Notes: generated by a model not told the origin, from the sequence alone. A stretch of DNA of 36,748 nt from Acidobacteriaceae bacterium (GCA_030039675.1 JASHVE010000148.1:1-36748), one strand, 5' to 3'. Positions 16,485-25,906 are shown, counted from the first letter of the stretch. Translations and numbers: made by a program.

Positions 16485-18317
16485 ATGCAGTTGGGCCAAG
16501 ATGAAAATGAATGTTGGCGAGTACGTAAGCACGGCGGCCGCTTTTGGGCAAGCGTTGCCATTGACCCAATCTACGACAAAGGAAAGCTCATTGGCTTCGC
16601 GAAAGTCACAAACAACCCTTCGCGTCAACCCGAACCTGACGAACAGCTGGCCAGAGCCAATCATCACCTGGAGATAGCCTTGGCCTATATATGCCAGGGG
16701 GTCATGCTGTACGACGCATCAGGCCGCCTGGTCTTCGCGAATCCGCCTCTCAACGAGATCTTTGCAGTTCCTGACGGCAAGCTGCGCTCCGGGCTGACCA
16801 TCGCGAAAGCGATGGAGGCTCTCGGATTCTCGCGCGGCCAGGCAAGGCGCATGCATCGCTCGCTGAACTCGCAGCAGGCTGACGATCTGGTCTCGCGATC
16901 GTTTGAAACAACCAAAAACGGGCGCATCGTTTCGATGGCCATGCGGCGCCTTCCTGACGGCGGCTGGATTACGACCTTTGAAGATGTAACCGAGTTCCAG
17001 AAGGCCGAGCTGAAGGCGGAATACCTGGCGACCCATGATCCTCTTACCGGCCTCGCCAACCGCACTTTCTTTCGCAGGCGGCTTGAAGAGGCCGTGGCGC
17101 GCATGAAGCGCGGCATTCCCTTCGCGCTTCTCCTTTTAGATGTGAAGGACTTCTCTTCGATCAATGACGAGTTGGGAGAATCGGTAGGCGATGAGTTACT
17201 CAAATCCATCGCTCAGCGCGTCGAAGACTCCGTGCGCGAGATCGACACCGTCGCCCGTCTCGACGGTGACGCATTCGCGATCCTCCAGTGTAATCCGGAG
17301 TCACCCAAAGAGACTGAAGCGCTTGCTTCGCGCCTCATGGACCGCTTCAGCACTCCTCACAAGATCGCGGACTGCTCGGTTGCCGCTCCTGTGAGCCTTG
17401 GCATCGCGATGGGAACGAGCGACGGCTCCGACATGCACGAGCTTTTGAAGAATGCGGAGCTCGCGCTGCTCCAGGCGAGGAGATCGGTCCTTCCTACGTA
17501 CAGCTTTTTCAACTCAGAGACCGATTCGCATCTCAAAGCACGGCGAGCCTTCGCCAACGACCTTTACGAAGCATCGGCCCGCGGCGAATTCGCTCTCCAC
17601 TACCAGCCGGTTGCCAACGCCAAAACCGGGCAGGTGACGGGGTTCGAAGCGCTGCTTCGCTGGTGGCGCCCTTCGCGTGGGTGGGTTCCGCCCACGGAGT
17701 TTGTGCCGGTCGCCGAGGAATCGGGGCTGATTGTTTCTATCGGCGCGTGGGTGCTCGAAGCAGCCTGTGCGCAGGCAGCTCGCTGGCCAACGAGCCGGCA
17801 TGTTGCCGTCAATTTGTCGGCGCTCCAGTTTCAGGAAGACATTCTGCCCGACACCGTTGCCTGTGCCCTCGCGACTTCAGGATTGGAGCCGCACCGGCTT
17901 GAGCTGGAGATCACCGAGTCTGTCTTGCTGAAAGATAACGACGCCAATCTGGCCATTCTCACTCGGCTGCGCGAAATGGGAGTCCAGATCTCGCTCGATG
18001 ACTTTGGAACCGGCTATTCGTCGCTCAGCTACCTGCGGAGTTTTCACTTCGACAAGCTGAAAATCGATAAAAGCTTTGTCCAGGATCTTCCCCATAGCGA
18101 GCCGGCAAAAGCCATCGTGCGGGCGGTGACTGAACTCGGCAAAAGTTTTGGTGTCTCTATCGTGGCGGAGGGAGTGGAAACACAGGAGCAATTGGAATAT
18201 CTGCAGCAGCTCGGCTGCGATGAGATTCAGGGCTATCTTCTCGGCCTTCCCCAGCCGCCGGAGAAGCTAGGGGATTCCGAGCTCTCGGTCGCGGAAGTGA
18301 TGAACTCCGGCAGGTAA
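16485..18317 (+). CDS. PAS-(degenerate GGDEF)-EAL cyclic-di-GMP phosphodiesterase, N-terminally cut
   Basis: The 610-residue frame opens in the middle of a PAS domain: residues 10-44 (CWRVRKHGGRFWASVAIDPI...GFAKVTNN, in pieces) match only the C-terminal half of a typical PAS/PAC unit. There is no ribosome site at the ATG, so a truncation or frameshift upstream is likely. A second PAS (about 62-170, VMLYDASGRLVFANPPLNEIF) follows. The GGDEF domain (about 183-345) keeps HDPLTGLANR, but its active site is D260-G-D-A-F264 in place of GGDEF, so cyclase activity is not expected. The EAL domain (about 365-600) is complete: E388-A-L, NLSALQFQ, LELEITES, DDFGTGYSS with the following KIDKSF, and AEGVET. 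It should hydrolyse c-di-GMP to pGpG in the cytosol, possibly tuned by GTP at the dead GGDEF site. It stands alone, near the envelope-polymer genes. Confidence 0.85.
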   Translation: MQLGQDENECWRVRKHGGRFWASVAIDPIYDKGKLIGFAKVTNNPSRQPEPDEQLARANHHLEIALAYICQGVMLYDASGRLVFANPPLNEIFAVPDGKLRSGLTIAKAMEALGFSRGQARRMHRSLNSQQADDLVSRSFETTKNGRIVSMAMRRLPDGGWITTFEDVTEFQKAELKAEYLATHDPLTGLANRTFFRRRLEEAVARMKRGIPFALLLLDVKDFSSINDELGESVGDELLKSIAQRVEDSVREIDTVARLDGDAFAILQCNPESPKETEALASRLMDRFSTPHKIADCSVAAPVSLGIAMGTSDGSDMHELLKNAELALLQARRSVLPTYSFFNSETDSHLKARRAFANDLYEASARGEFALHYQPVANAKTGQVTGFEALLRWWRPSRGWVPPTEFVPVAEESGLIVSIGAWVLEAACAQAARWPTSRHVAVNLSALQFQEDILPDTVACALATSGLEPHRLELEITESVLLKDNDANLAILTRLREMGVQISLDDFGTGYSSLSYLRSFHFDKLKIDKSFVQDLPHSEPAKAIVRAVTELGKSFGVSIVAEGVETQEQLEYLQQLGCDEIQGYLLGLPQPPEKLGDSELSVAEVMNSGR

Positions 18318-18361
18318 GCTTCCGGCAACCGGCAGCGGTCAGCAGCAGAAGGAGAAACGGT

Positions 18362-18994
18362 TTAGGATCCGCTGGGCGCGGCCGCAACCGGCTGTCGAGA
18401 TTGGAGCGCAGGCGCGGATTCGAGGATTGGCGTTACCAGCCCAACGATGACAGGAACAATCTCCTCTGCCGGCGGCCTGCCTGGACTCCGGAACCACTCT
18501 TTCACCGCTCCATAGATGGCCCAGCTGGCTGCAGCCGCGACAATGCCTGCAGCAGGCTCAGGGACGCCATCGCCGTTCCTGGGCAGACCCACCAGAACGA
18601 CCCTGCGGATGGACGTAACGATAGCGGCATCGATCAGCGGCTGAAACGCGCTTTGCTGGTCGCAGCCCGCTTTGCCCGAATGGCCCTGTGTGAGGTAGTC
18701 GCAGGTGGCTAGAACGATAGCTCTCGCCGCGGAGGGGCAAGCCGCGTCGTACTGGACCCGCCGTTCAGCAAGCAGCTTGTGGAATCCGCCGGCGATCATG
18801 GCTTCGAGCAGCGCGTATTTGTCCGTGTAGTGGTCGTAAAACGTGGCCCGGTTCACGGTTGCAGCCTCGGCGATGTCCTGCACCGCAATCTCCTCAAAAC
18901 TGCGTGTTTCCATGAGGTTACGCAAAGCTGCCTGTAGTAGCTGCCGCGTGCGGCGGATTCGAGGGTCGCGGACTTCGCAATCAGAGATCGGCAT
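18362..18994 (-). CDS. TetR/AcrR-family transcriptional regulator
   Basis: This 210-residue protein starts with ATG at 18994. The N-terminal HTH (about residues 10-57) is typical: DPRIRRTRQLLQAALRNLMETRSFEEIAVQDIAEAATVNRATFYDHYTDKYALLEAM, in pieces, with the recognition helix around VNRATFYDHY. The helical ligand domain covers about 65-195; the last 20 residues are Ala/Pro-rich. TetR proteins usually repress a divergent gene until a small ligand binds. The FMN azoreductase gene starts 115 bases away in the opposite direction, with an inverted-repeat operator candidate between them (19059-19094). Control of that azoreductase is therefore the likely job; the ligand is unknown. Confidence 0.9.
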   Translation of the reverse strand: MPISDCEVRDPRIRRTRQLLQAALRNLMETRSFEEIAVQDIAEAATVNRATFYDHYTDKYALLEAMIAGGFHKLLAERRVQYDAACPSAARAIVLATCDYLTQGHSGKAGCDQQSAFQPLIDAAIVTSIRRVVLVGLPRNGDGVPEPAAGIVAAAASWAIYGAVKEWFRSPGRPPAEEIVPVIVGLVTPILESAPALQSRQPVAAAPSGS

Positions 18995-19058
18995 AAGGCT
19001 CCCTCCTATTAGAACCGGTTTCGGGAAAAAAAGAATCGAAAAAACAACGAGCGCTGTC

Positions 19059-19094
19059 TAACACAACAGATGTTGCTTATCCATCTTGTGTTGG
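19059..19094. promoter_or_regulatory. Candidate TetR operator in the divergent promoter
   Basis: Two nested symmetries lie between the regulator and the azoreductase. AACACAA (19060-19066) pairs with TTGTGTT (19086-19092), and CAACA-GA-TGTTG (19064-19075) is a tight inverted repeat. The second arm of the larger repeat ends 16 bases before the azoreductase ATG, next to its GAGAGGA ribosome site, so a bound repressor would block expression. Confidence 0.4.
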
Positions 19095-19108
19095 AGAGGA
19101 AGATTGAA

Positions 19109-19729
19109 ATGGCTACTTTATTGCAGCTCGATTCGAGCCCGTTGGAGACGTCTGTGAGCCGGGAACTGACCCGCGAGTTTGCCGCAAGCTGGCGCAACAC
19201 CCACCCCGGTGGCAGGGTGATCTACCGCAACTTGGCCGAGAATCCGCCAAAACCGCTGGACGCGGCGTGGATTTACGCATCCTTCACGCCTGAAGCGAAG
19301 CGTGCGGCGGAACAGAAGAGCGCCCTCGCTGTGTCGGACAAACTGATCGCCGAGCTTGAGGAAGCGGACGAATATGTGATCGGCGTCGCCATGCACAACT
19401 TCTCCATCCCTTCGGTGCTGAAGCTGTGGATCGACCAGGTCGTCCGCAACGGGCGCACGTTTGCGTATGGAGAATCGGGGCCACGGGGCCTGCTGCGCGG
19501 CAAGAAAGCAACGATCCTGGTTGCGAGTGGCGGCGTCTACGACCCGGAAACACCCGCGGCCGCTTTCAATTTCGTCGATCCATATCTCAAGACGGTTCTC
19601 GGATTCATCGGTGTGACGGATGTGAAGGTTGTGAGCGCCGCAGGGACGTCTCAACTCTTGTCTGGCGCCGTTGACAGGGCGTCCTTTCTGACGCCTACGC
19701 TCGAGGCTGTGCGCAACGCGGCAGCGTAA
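19109..19729 (+). CDS. azoR: FMN-dependent NADH-azoreductase / flavodoxin-like quinone reductase
   Basis: I place the start at the ATG at 19109, which has GAGAGGA about 8 bases upstream; the frame is open 39 bases further but without a ribosome site. The 206-residue product has the flavodoxin-like fold of AzoR: LLQLDSSPLETSVSRELTREF for the FMN phosphate loop, MHNFSIPSVLKLWIDQVVRNGRTFAY (in pieces) for the flavin-ring and dimer region around residues 98-125, and ILVASGGVYDP near 145-155. Members use NAD(P)H to reduce azo dyes and quinones by two electrons and protect against thiol and quinone stress. It stands divergent from a TetR regulator and 21 bases upstream of a DoxX-like gene, the usual electrophile-response arrangement. 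Confidence 0.9.
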   Translation: MATLLQLDSSPLETSVSRELTREFAASWRNTHPGGRVIYRNLAENPPKPLDAAWIYASFTPEAKRAAEQKSALAVSDKLIAELEEADEYVIGVAMHNFSIPSVLKLWIDQVVRNGRTFAYGESGPRGLLRGKKATILVASGGVYDPETPAAAFNFVDPYLKTVLGFIGVTDVKVVSAAGTSQLLSGAVDRASFLTPTLEAVRNAAA

Positions 19730-19750
19730 GCAACCGTCACAACGAACACA

Positions 19751-20140
19751 ATGGAAAAACGCATGAAAATCGCCGTCATTATCTCACGGCTCCTTCTCGG
19801 GGTCCTGTTTCTGGTCTTCGGACTCAACGGGTTTCTCCACTTCATTCACATGGCGTCACCGACAGGGATAGCCGGACAGTATCTCGGCGTGCTGTTTGTG
19901 TCGCATTATCTGGTGGCCGTCTTTTCAGTTCAGCTCATAGCCGGGGTGCTGCTGCTGGCGAACCGTTTTGTGGCGCTGGCGCTCATCCTGCTTGGGCCGG
20001 TGATCGTGAACATTCTGCTGTTTCACTCGCTGATGGCGCCCGAGGGCCTGCCCCTGGCTTTGTTCGCTACGCTGCTGTGGGTCATCGTATTTTGCGGAGC
20101 GTACCGGGCCTTTGCGGGCATATTTGCCGCGCAGGTGTGA
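19751..20140 (+). CDS. DoxX-like small membrane protein
   Basis: This 129-residue protein has four membrane segments (about residues 8-28, 48-68, 72-92 and 98-122), the layout of DoxX-type proteins. The first segment reads [21 protein letters not shown], close to the family signature of a helix ending in Gly-Asn/His. The frame starts with ATG at 19751; a second ATG at 19763, preceded by GGAAAA, may be the true start. DoxX proteins are inner-membrane proteins of poorly known function, linked to quinone or thiol redox stress, which fits the azoreductase 21 bases upstream and the flavin monooxygenase 43 bases downstream. The three genes probably share one transcript under the TetR regulator. Confidence 0.75.
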   Translation: MEKRMKIAVIISRLLLGVLFLVFGLNGFLHFIHMASPTGIAGQYLGVLFVSHYLVAVFSVQLIAGVLLLANRFVALALILLGPVIVNILLFHSLMAPEGLPLALFATLLWVIVFCGAYRAFAGIFAAQV

Positions 20141-20183
20141 AGCAAATGTGCGGCCAGCTCCGTGCGGAAGAAAGGACATCCGT

Positions 20184-21248
20184 ATGCAGATCGGCATCGA
20201 CAGCTTTGTAGACAACACGCCTGATCCGCAAACCGGTGTAGTGCAGGATCCCGCCGATCGCATCGCGGATCTGCTCGAAGAGATCACGCTTGCCGATCAG
20301 GTGGGCCTCGACGTCTTCGGCTTGGGAGAGCATCACCGCCAGGAATATCTTTCCTCCGCGCCTGCGGTGTTGCTGGCCGCAGCGGCTGCGCGCACCGAGC
20401 GCATTCGCCTCACCAGCGCGGTTACGGTGCTCAGCTCCGATGATCCCGTGCGCGTGTTTCAGCAATTCGCTACGCTCGATCTGATCTCGCGAGGCCGCGC
20501 CGAAATCACGATCGGACGTGGCTCCTTCACCGAGTCGTACCCGCTCTTCGGCTTCGACCTCGAACACTACGACGAGCTATTCACCGAGAAACTCAATCTA
20601 CTCCTCAATATTCGCGCGTCGACCTATGTACGCTGGTCTGGCAAGCACCGTGCGCCGCTCACCGGGCAGCCCGTGTATCCGCGGCCCGTGCAGAACCCTT
20701 TGCCTGTCTGGATTGGCGTTGGCGGAACACCCGAATCCTTTGCGCGTGCCGGCTCTCTTGGCCTTCCCCTCGCCGTCGCCATCATCGGCGGCGAGCCGCG
20801 CCGCTTTCGGCCGCTTATCGATCTCTATCGCGAGGCGGGACGGCGCGCGGGCCACTCATCCGAACAGCTAACAGTGGGCGTGCACATGCTGGGCTTCGTT
20901 GCCGATACCACTGAGGAAGCGGCCGAAGTGTTCTTCCCGCCGTACGCGCGACTCTTTAATCGCATCGGACGCGAACGCGGATGGTCGCCCATCACTCGCG
21001 CGCACTTTGACGCAATGCGTGGGCCCACGGGCGCAATGGTCATCGGCGACCCGGAGACCGTAGCGGAAAAGATGCGTTACGTCGACGAGATGCTCGGCGG
21101 CATTTCGCGCATCACGCTGCAGCTCACCGCCGGAACACTTCCGCACGCGCAGGCAATGCACGCTGTCGAGCTGTTGGGAACGCGCGTGGCAACTGCGGTG
21201 CACCTGCCGAGCGCCGACAATGTAGCCGCCGGCGCTGCTGTAGATTAA
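20184..21248 (+). CDS. LLM-class flavin-dependent oxidoreductase (luciferase-like)
   Basis: The start at ATG 20184 is chosen because AAAGGA lies 8 bases upstream and the family's N-terminal strand begins there ([18 protein letters not shown]); the open frame reaches back 72 bases into the DoxX gene. The 354-residue product is a TIM-barrel bacterial luciferase-family enzyme: [45 protein letters not shown], and [12 protein letters not shown], all in pieces. Such enzymes use reduced FMN/F420 and oxygen to oxidise small organic molecules. The substrate cannot be inferred. It is the last gene of the azoreductase run and ends 13 bases before the convergent Old Yellow Enzyme gene. Confidence 0.85.
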   Translation: MQIGIDSFVDNTPDPQTGVVQDPADRIADLLEEITLADQVGLDVFGLGEHHRQEYLSSAPAVLLAAAAARTERIRLTSAVTVLSSDDPVRVFQQFATLDLISRGRAEITIGRGSFTESYPLFGFDLEHYDELFTEKLNLLLNIRASTYVRWSGKHRAPLTGQPVYPRPVQNPLPVWIGVGGTPESFARAGSLGLPLAVAIIGGEPRRFRPLIDLYREAGRRAGHSSEQLTVGVHMLGFVADTTEEAAEVFFPPYARLFNRIGRERGWSPITRAHFDAMRGPTGAMVIGDPETVAEKMRYVDEMLGGISRITLQLTAGTLPHAQAMHAVELLGTRVATAVHLPSADNVAAGAAVD

Positions 21249-21261
21249 ACTGCGCACTCGA

Positions 21262-22371
21262 TTATTCGTTGCTCTCAAACAGGCGTTTCAACTGTTGCGG
21301 CTGCGAGCGGAGATACTGGTTGGGGGCGCGGACCTGCGCGCCAAGCGCGGCTGCGGCGTGCCACGGCCAACGCGGATTGTAGAGAACCGTACGCGCCAGC
21401 GCAATCAGATCGGCATCACCGGTTGCGACGATTGCCTCCGCCTGCTCGAATCCGGTGATCTGCCCAACGGCAACCACGGGGATCTTCACAGCGTTTTTGA
21501 CAGCGCGGGCCAGCGGCACCTGGTAGCTCGGTCCGAGCGGTATCTTCTGTGCGGGATGCAGTCCGCCACTCGAAACATGGATCGCATCACAGCCGCGCCT
21601 TTCCAGCTCTTTCGCAAAAGCGATTGTCTGTTCGATATCCCAGCCGCCATCCACCCAGTCCGTTCCTGATACACGCACGGATACCGGCTTCTCCGCCGGG
21701 AACGCCGCACGGATCGCTTCGAAGACTTCGAGGGGAAAGCGCATCCTGTTTTCGAGAGAACCGCCGTATTCGTCGTCTCTCCGGTTGGACAGCGGCGACA
21801 GAAACTCGTGCATCAGGTAGCCATGCGCGGCGTGGAGCTGGATCAGATCGAGCCCGAGCTTCGCCGCGCGCCGAGCGGATGCAGCAAAGGCATCGCGCAC
21901 ACGGTGAAGCCCTTCGCGATCCAGCTCCACCGGAGAATTGTCGCCCTCGGCGAAGGCGATTGCGGAAGGCGCCACTGTTTGCCAGCCCAGCGGATTCTGC
22001 GGCGCAAACTGACGGCCGCCCTTCCAAGGCACCTCAGTCGAAGCCTTGCGGCCGGCATGAGCTAACTGCAGACCCACAGGAATTTCTGACCAGCGGCGCA
22101 CACCCTCTAACACGCGGCCCATTGCCGCTTCGGTTTCGTCGTTCCATAGCCCAACATCGGCGTACGTGATGCGTCCCTCCGGTAAAACAGCGGTCGCTTC
22201 GATCGTCAACAGCGCAGCGCCTGAAAGCGCAAGCTGGCCGAGGTGAATCAAGTGCCAGTCAGTCATGCGCCCATCCTCTGCCGAGTACTGGCACATGGGT
22301 GCGATCACGATGCGGTTGTGCAAATCAAGGCTCCGAACGCGGAGCGGCTGAAAAAGAGCGGGTCCTGTCAC
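21262..22371 (-). CDS. Old Yellow Enzyme family NADH:flavin oxidoreductase (YqjM-like)
   Basis: I prefer the GTG at 22371 (MTGPALFQPL) because AGGAGAG lies about 9 bases upstream; the ATG at 22395 adds eight residues unlike the family. The 369-residue TIM-barrel protein carries the marks of the YqjM/thermophilic-like class: C27 and Y29 in APMCQYSAEDGRM, LAHAGRK, the His pair in QLHAAHGYLMHEFLSP, SNRRDDEYGGSLENR, and a final phosphate-binding GDADLIALARTVLYNP. It transfers hydride from NAD(P)H through FMN to activated C=C bonds of enones or nitro compounds. It is convergent with the luciferase-like enzyme and 219 bases downstream of the FAD monooxygenase, in a group of flavoenzymes. Confidence 0.9.
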   Translation of the reverse strand: MTGPALFQPLRVRSLDLHNRIVIAPMCQYSAEDGRMTDWHLIHLGQLALSGAALLTIEATAVLPEGRITYADVGLWNDETEAAMGRVLEGVRRWSEIPVGLQLAHAGRKASTEVPWKGGRQFAPQNPLGWQTVAPSAIAFAEGDNSPVELDREGLHRVRDAFAASARRAAKLGLDLIQLHAAHGYLMHEFLSPLSNRRDDEYGGSLENRMRFPLEVFEAIRAAFPAEKPVSVRVSGTDWVDGGWDIEQTIAFAKELERRGCDAIHVSSGGLHPAQKIPLGPSYQVPLARAVKNAVKIPVVAVGQITGFEQAEAIVATGDADLIALARTVLYNPRWPWHAAAALGAQVRAPNQYLRSQPQQLKRLFESNE

Positions 22372-22614
22372 GATACTTTCTCTCCTGGGCGGCATCTACT
22401 CGCCGTTATTCCATTCTGATGAGCGACCCAGGTATCGCGATGCAATCCTGCACTCTCGCGCGATCCTTCAGAGGCGCAGAACTTTTCATCTTTTTCCAAG
22501 TCTGATTACGCGCGCAATGGCTGCGGCGACACGCCATGCTCTTTCGGAGCGTTAACCGCTCGCATCACAAAGGCGAATCGACCAATTGGGACTCCGTGGG
22601 CGCTGCCGAGCAGT

Positions 22615-23955
22615 TTACGCCTCGGCCTGAACCGCTTTATTCCAGGCCTTCCACGCCGCCCAACCGAAGGCAACAGCGGTAGCCGCGATGCCGATTCCCA
22701 CAAAAGCCGCCGCAAACACACACATCGGCCGCGATACAGCCTTCGCTTTCTCGCGCACGTGCTCGGGACGCGCACCAATGCCCACGGCGTATCCCAGCGC
22801 CGAGTGAATGCCGGGAACCCGCATCGCGACCTTCATCTGCCAGGGAGCCTGGATGGGCCCGGGGTTCTGAAACACGTGCGCGAAGCCTCGGTGAGCAACC
22901 AACTGAATCGCTTGCGTAACGCGGGTTGGAAACTCGCGGCGCCTCTGCACCGAGGCTAATTGCGTCTCCGAAACACGTCGATTCAGCAAGGGACGCGTCA
23001 ACAGGTTTGCAGCCGCAATGGCATCCTGAATCGCCAGATTGATCCCCACACCTCCAGCAGGCGACATAGCGTGCGCGGCGTCTCCAATGCACAGCAGCCC
23101 TGGTCTGTGCCACTGTCGCAGGCGATTGATCTGCACCGTAAGGATCTTGATCTGTTCCCAATCGCGCAGTTCGTTGACCCTCTCGCCAAGATAGGGCGCA
23201 ATCTGGCGAATGTCGGCGCGCAGAGCATCGAGACCGTGGGCTTTGATCTGTTCATACGAGTCCTTCGCGATGATCAATCCTGCCTGGAAATAATCCGAGC
23301 GGTTGATCAGGATCAGCGCCTTACCGTAATTCACGTTGCCGAGCACCTGCGCCGGGTCCTCCGGGTTGCGGCTGATCCTGAACCATAACACATCGATGGG
23401 CACGCCATGCTCGACGAGTTCGAGTCCCGCCGCACCGCGCGTCACGGAATGGCGTCCATCGCAACCGACGACAAGATCGGCACGCACCTGCACCTCCCGT
23501 TCTCCGTTTCGCGCCACAACTCCTGCGATGCGGCCGTCGTCTTTCACCAGAGCCGTCGCTTCGTGCCGCATGAGTAGCTGAAATGAAGAAAACTGCCGCG
23601 CACGGTTCGACAAAAAGTTCAGAAAATCCCATTGCGGCATGAGCGCCACGAATTTACAGCTTGCCGGAACGTAGCGGAAATCGGCCACCTTGAATGCGGA
23701 ATCTCCAAGGATGACCCCGGCCGACTCCACCTTTTGGTGCGGCAGAGTTAGAAACTCTTTCAACAACCCGAGTTCTTTGAGCACCTCGAGCGTGGACGGA
23801 TGCACCGTGTCACCACGGAAATCGCGAAAGAAATCCCCGTGCTTTTCGAGCACGGTTACGCGCACACCCTTCCGTGCCAGAAGGTATCCGAGCATGATGC
23901 CTGCGGGCCCGCCTCCTACTACACAGCAGGTCGTCTCCACACTCTCCGGCGCCAT
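22615..23955 (-). CDS. FAD-dependent monooxygenase, PheA/TfdB-like, with C-terminal membrane segment
   Basis: The start at ATG 23955 has a near-perfect AGGAGGT 7 bases upstream; the GTG at 23982 is less likely. The 446-residue protein begins with the FAD-binding Rossmann motif (CCVVGGGPAGIMLGYLLARKG), has the DG motif DLVVGCDGRHSVTR at about 155-170 and the second FAD motif CIGDAAHAMSPAGGVGINLAIQDA at about 285-308. These define aromatic-ring hydroxylases and related oxidases of the FAD_binding_3 family. Residues about 418-436 form a strongly hydrophobic stretch (VFAAAFVGIGIAATAVAFGW) with Lys-containing ends. This is an unusual single-pass anchor for a family that is normally soluble, so the enzyme may sit on the inner membrane with a lipophilic substrate. 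It is divergent from the sulfatase. Confidence 0.85.
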   Translation of the reverse strand: MAPESVETTCCVVGGGPAGIMLGYLLARKGVRVTVLEKHGDFFRDFRGDTVHPSTLEVLKELGLLKEFLTLPHQKVESAGVILGDSAFKVADFRYVPASCKFVALMPQWDFLNFLSNRARQFSSFQLLMRHEATALVKDDGRIAGVVARNGEREVQVRADLVVGCDGRHSVTRGAAGLELVEHGVPIDVLWFRISRNPEDPAQVLGNVNYGKALILINRSDYFQAGLIIAKDSYEQIKAHGLDALRADIRQIAPYLGERVNELRDWEQIKILTVQINRLRQWHRPGLLCIGDAAHAMSPAGGVGINLAIQDAIAAANLLTRPLLNRRVSETQLASVQRRREFPTRVTQAIQLVAHRGFAHVFQNPGPIQAPWQMKVAMRVPGIHSALGYAVGIGARPEHVREKAKAVSRPMCVFAAAFVGIGIAATAVAFGWAAWKAWNKAVQAEA

Positions 23956-24232
23956 ACCCACTACCTCCTGCGTCACACTCACAAGTTCTTCGATGATGCA
24001 CCACCGTTACCTGGATGGCATCCGTTGATGGAGGAATTGTCTCACAGGAAATATATATTTTCCCTCAACCGCAGCGGCACGCGAATCTTCCGGCGGCCTG
24101 ACGATCTCGATTTCCTCCCAACACGTTCACGTGCAACGGTCGCGACGATCCGCGCGCGACTGTTGCCAAGCCTGAAGTATGATTTCTAGTGCCAAGGCGC
24201 ACAGCGCGGAAAGAACCATTGGAGTAAAAACA

Positions 24233-25687
24233 TTGACGGTCAATCGCAGAAACTTTCTTCTTGGAACAGCGGCCGCCGCCGCACAGGCAGGCATTGCGTC
24301 TGCGCTCTCTAATCCAAAGCAGACACAAGGCAGTCCCGCCGGTGAGCAAAAGTCTAAACCCAATATCATCATTTATCACTCTGACCAGTTCCGCTGGGAC
24401 TTCGTGGGCGCCAATGGGCTCAACAGCTCAACGCGCACACCCAACCTCGATGCACTGGCCGGCAGCGGCACCAACTTTACGCATGCCGTAACCAATCAGC
24501 CCGTCTGTGCGCCATCCCGCTCCACCCTGGTCACCGGCCGCTATGCCACCGAAACCGGCGTGTGGCGCAACGGTCTCGGACTACGTGAAGACCTGCCCAC
24601 CATCGCTACGGAATTGCGCGAAGCCGGCTACACGGCGAACTACATCGGCAAATGGCACCTGGCTCCCGGCTCTGAGGCCGAAGGCGGCGGACGCGGTCCC
24701 GTAAAGGAGGAACATCGCGGCGGCTTCCTTGATCTGTGGGAAGCATCGAATGCGCTCGAGTTTTCGACGCACCCCTATGAGGGAACCATCTGGGATCGCG
24801 ACAACAATCCCATCACATTCAAGGATCAATACCGCGTAGACTTCATCACCGATCGCGCAGAGAAATTTCTCCGCCAGAGGCAGGACAAACCATTTCTGCT
24901 GATGGTCTCGCAGCTCGAGCCGCACCAGCAAAACGATCTGGGCCGCATGGTAGGCCCCAAGGGCTCGGCCGAGCGCTTCATCGATGCGTACGTTCCCGTG
25001 GATCTGCGCGGCTTCCCCGGCGACTGGCACAAGCAGCTGCCGGACTATTACGGCGCCTGCGAAGCGATCGATGCATCGGTAGGACGCCTGCGCAAAATTC
25101 TCGACGAAGAGGGTCTCGCCGAGAACACCATCTTCCTTTTCATGAGCGATCACGGTTGCCACTTCATGACGCGCAATCAAGAGTACAAGCGCAGCACGCA
25201 CAACAGCTCCCTGCGTATACCGCTGCTTGTCAGCGGTCCCGGCTTCGCGAATGCGCGACAGATTCAGGAACTCGTCGGCATCGTCCACATCGCGCCCACG
25301 CTGCTCGATGCCGTAGGTGTGACTGCGCCTGCATCGATGCAGGGACGGAGCTTTCTGCCGCTGCTGCGTGATGCCGACGCCCGCGCCGGGTGGTCCAACA
25401 AAGAACTGATCCAGATCAGCGAGTCCATGACCGGCAGGGCAATCAGGACTAAAGACTGGACCTACTGCGTGGCAGACCCGACCGGCATGACGGACCAGCC
25501 TGCCAGTGATAATTACCACGAGTATCAGCTATACGATGAGCGCAACGATCCACATGAACTCGTGAACCTGGCCGGCAGAAAGGAATACCGCGACCTCTCC
25601 AACGAACTGCACGAAGAATTGAGAAAGCTGATGGCCGCCGCCGGCGAACCCGATCCCCAGGTAACCCCGGCTAAGCTGTACCCATAA
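24233..25687 (+). CDS. Tat-exported type I sulfatase
   Basis: I use the TTG at 24233, with GGAG 8 bases upstream; this places the twin-arginine signal (NRRNFLLGTAAAAAQAG) at residues 4-20 as expected. The ATG at 24179 would push it to residue 22. The 484-residue enzyme belongs to the alkaline-phosphatase superfamily. Calcium-site residues appear in HSDQFRWD, the formylglycine motif is C92-A-P-S-R96 followed by TLVTGRY, then GKWHLAPG and FLFMSDHG. The Cys type needs a formylglycine-generating enzyme or radical-SAM maturase encoded elsewhere. It should hydrolyse a sulfate ester in the periplasm; glycan, choline or aromatic sulfates are all possible. No transporter or susC/D-like gene is adjacent. 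Confidence 0.9.
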   Translation: MTVNRRNFLLGTAAAAAQAGIASALSNPKQTQGSPAGEQKSKPNIIIYHSDQFRWDFVGANGLNSSTRTPNLDALAGSGTNFTHAVTNQPVCAPSRSTLVTGRYATETGVWRNGLGLREDLPTIATELREAGYTANYIGKWHLAPGSEAEGGGRGPVKEEHRGGFLDLWEASNALEFSTHPYEGTIWDRDNNPITFKDQYRVDFITDRAEKFLRQRQDKPFLLMVSQLEPHQQNDLGRMVGPKGSAERFIDAYVPVDLRGFPGDWHKQLPDYYGACEAIDASVGRLRKILDEEGLAENTIFLFMSDHGCHFMTRNQEYKRSTHNSSLRIPLLVSGPGFANARQIQELVGIVHIAPTLLDAVGVTAPASMQGRSFLPLLRDADARAGWSNKELIQISESMTGRAIRTKDWTYCVADPTGMTDQPASDNYHEYQLYDERNDPHELVNLAGRKEYRDLSNELHEELRKLMAAAGEPDPQVTPAKLYP

Positions 25688-25906
25688 CTCGCGAGACGGT
25701 CGTTGGTCCGATTGAAGCGATCCTCTGAACAGCCCCTTCTTGGACTTGAATTGCAGGAGTGCGTTTCATAAATAGCGAGTGAGTGACGGCACTTACGAGA
25801 ATAGCTGCGGCCATGGTATCTGATGGCCGAGCGCTGGCGGAACCGCGGCGGTAAACTCGCCCGCCACTATAAAAGAGGAAGACGCCCCTGGGTACATACA
25901 AAACAC

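Noticed and set aside
24581-25519. A 312-codon frame antisense to the sulfatase
   Set aside because: The sulfatase motifs define the coding strand; the antisense frame shows no family pattern.
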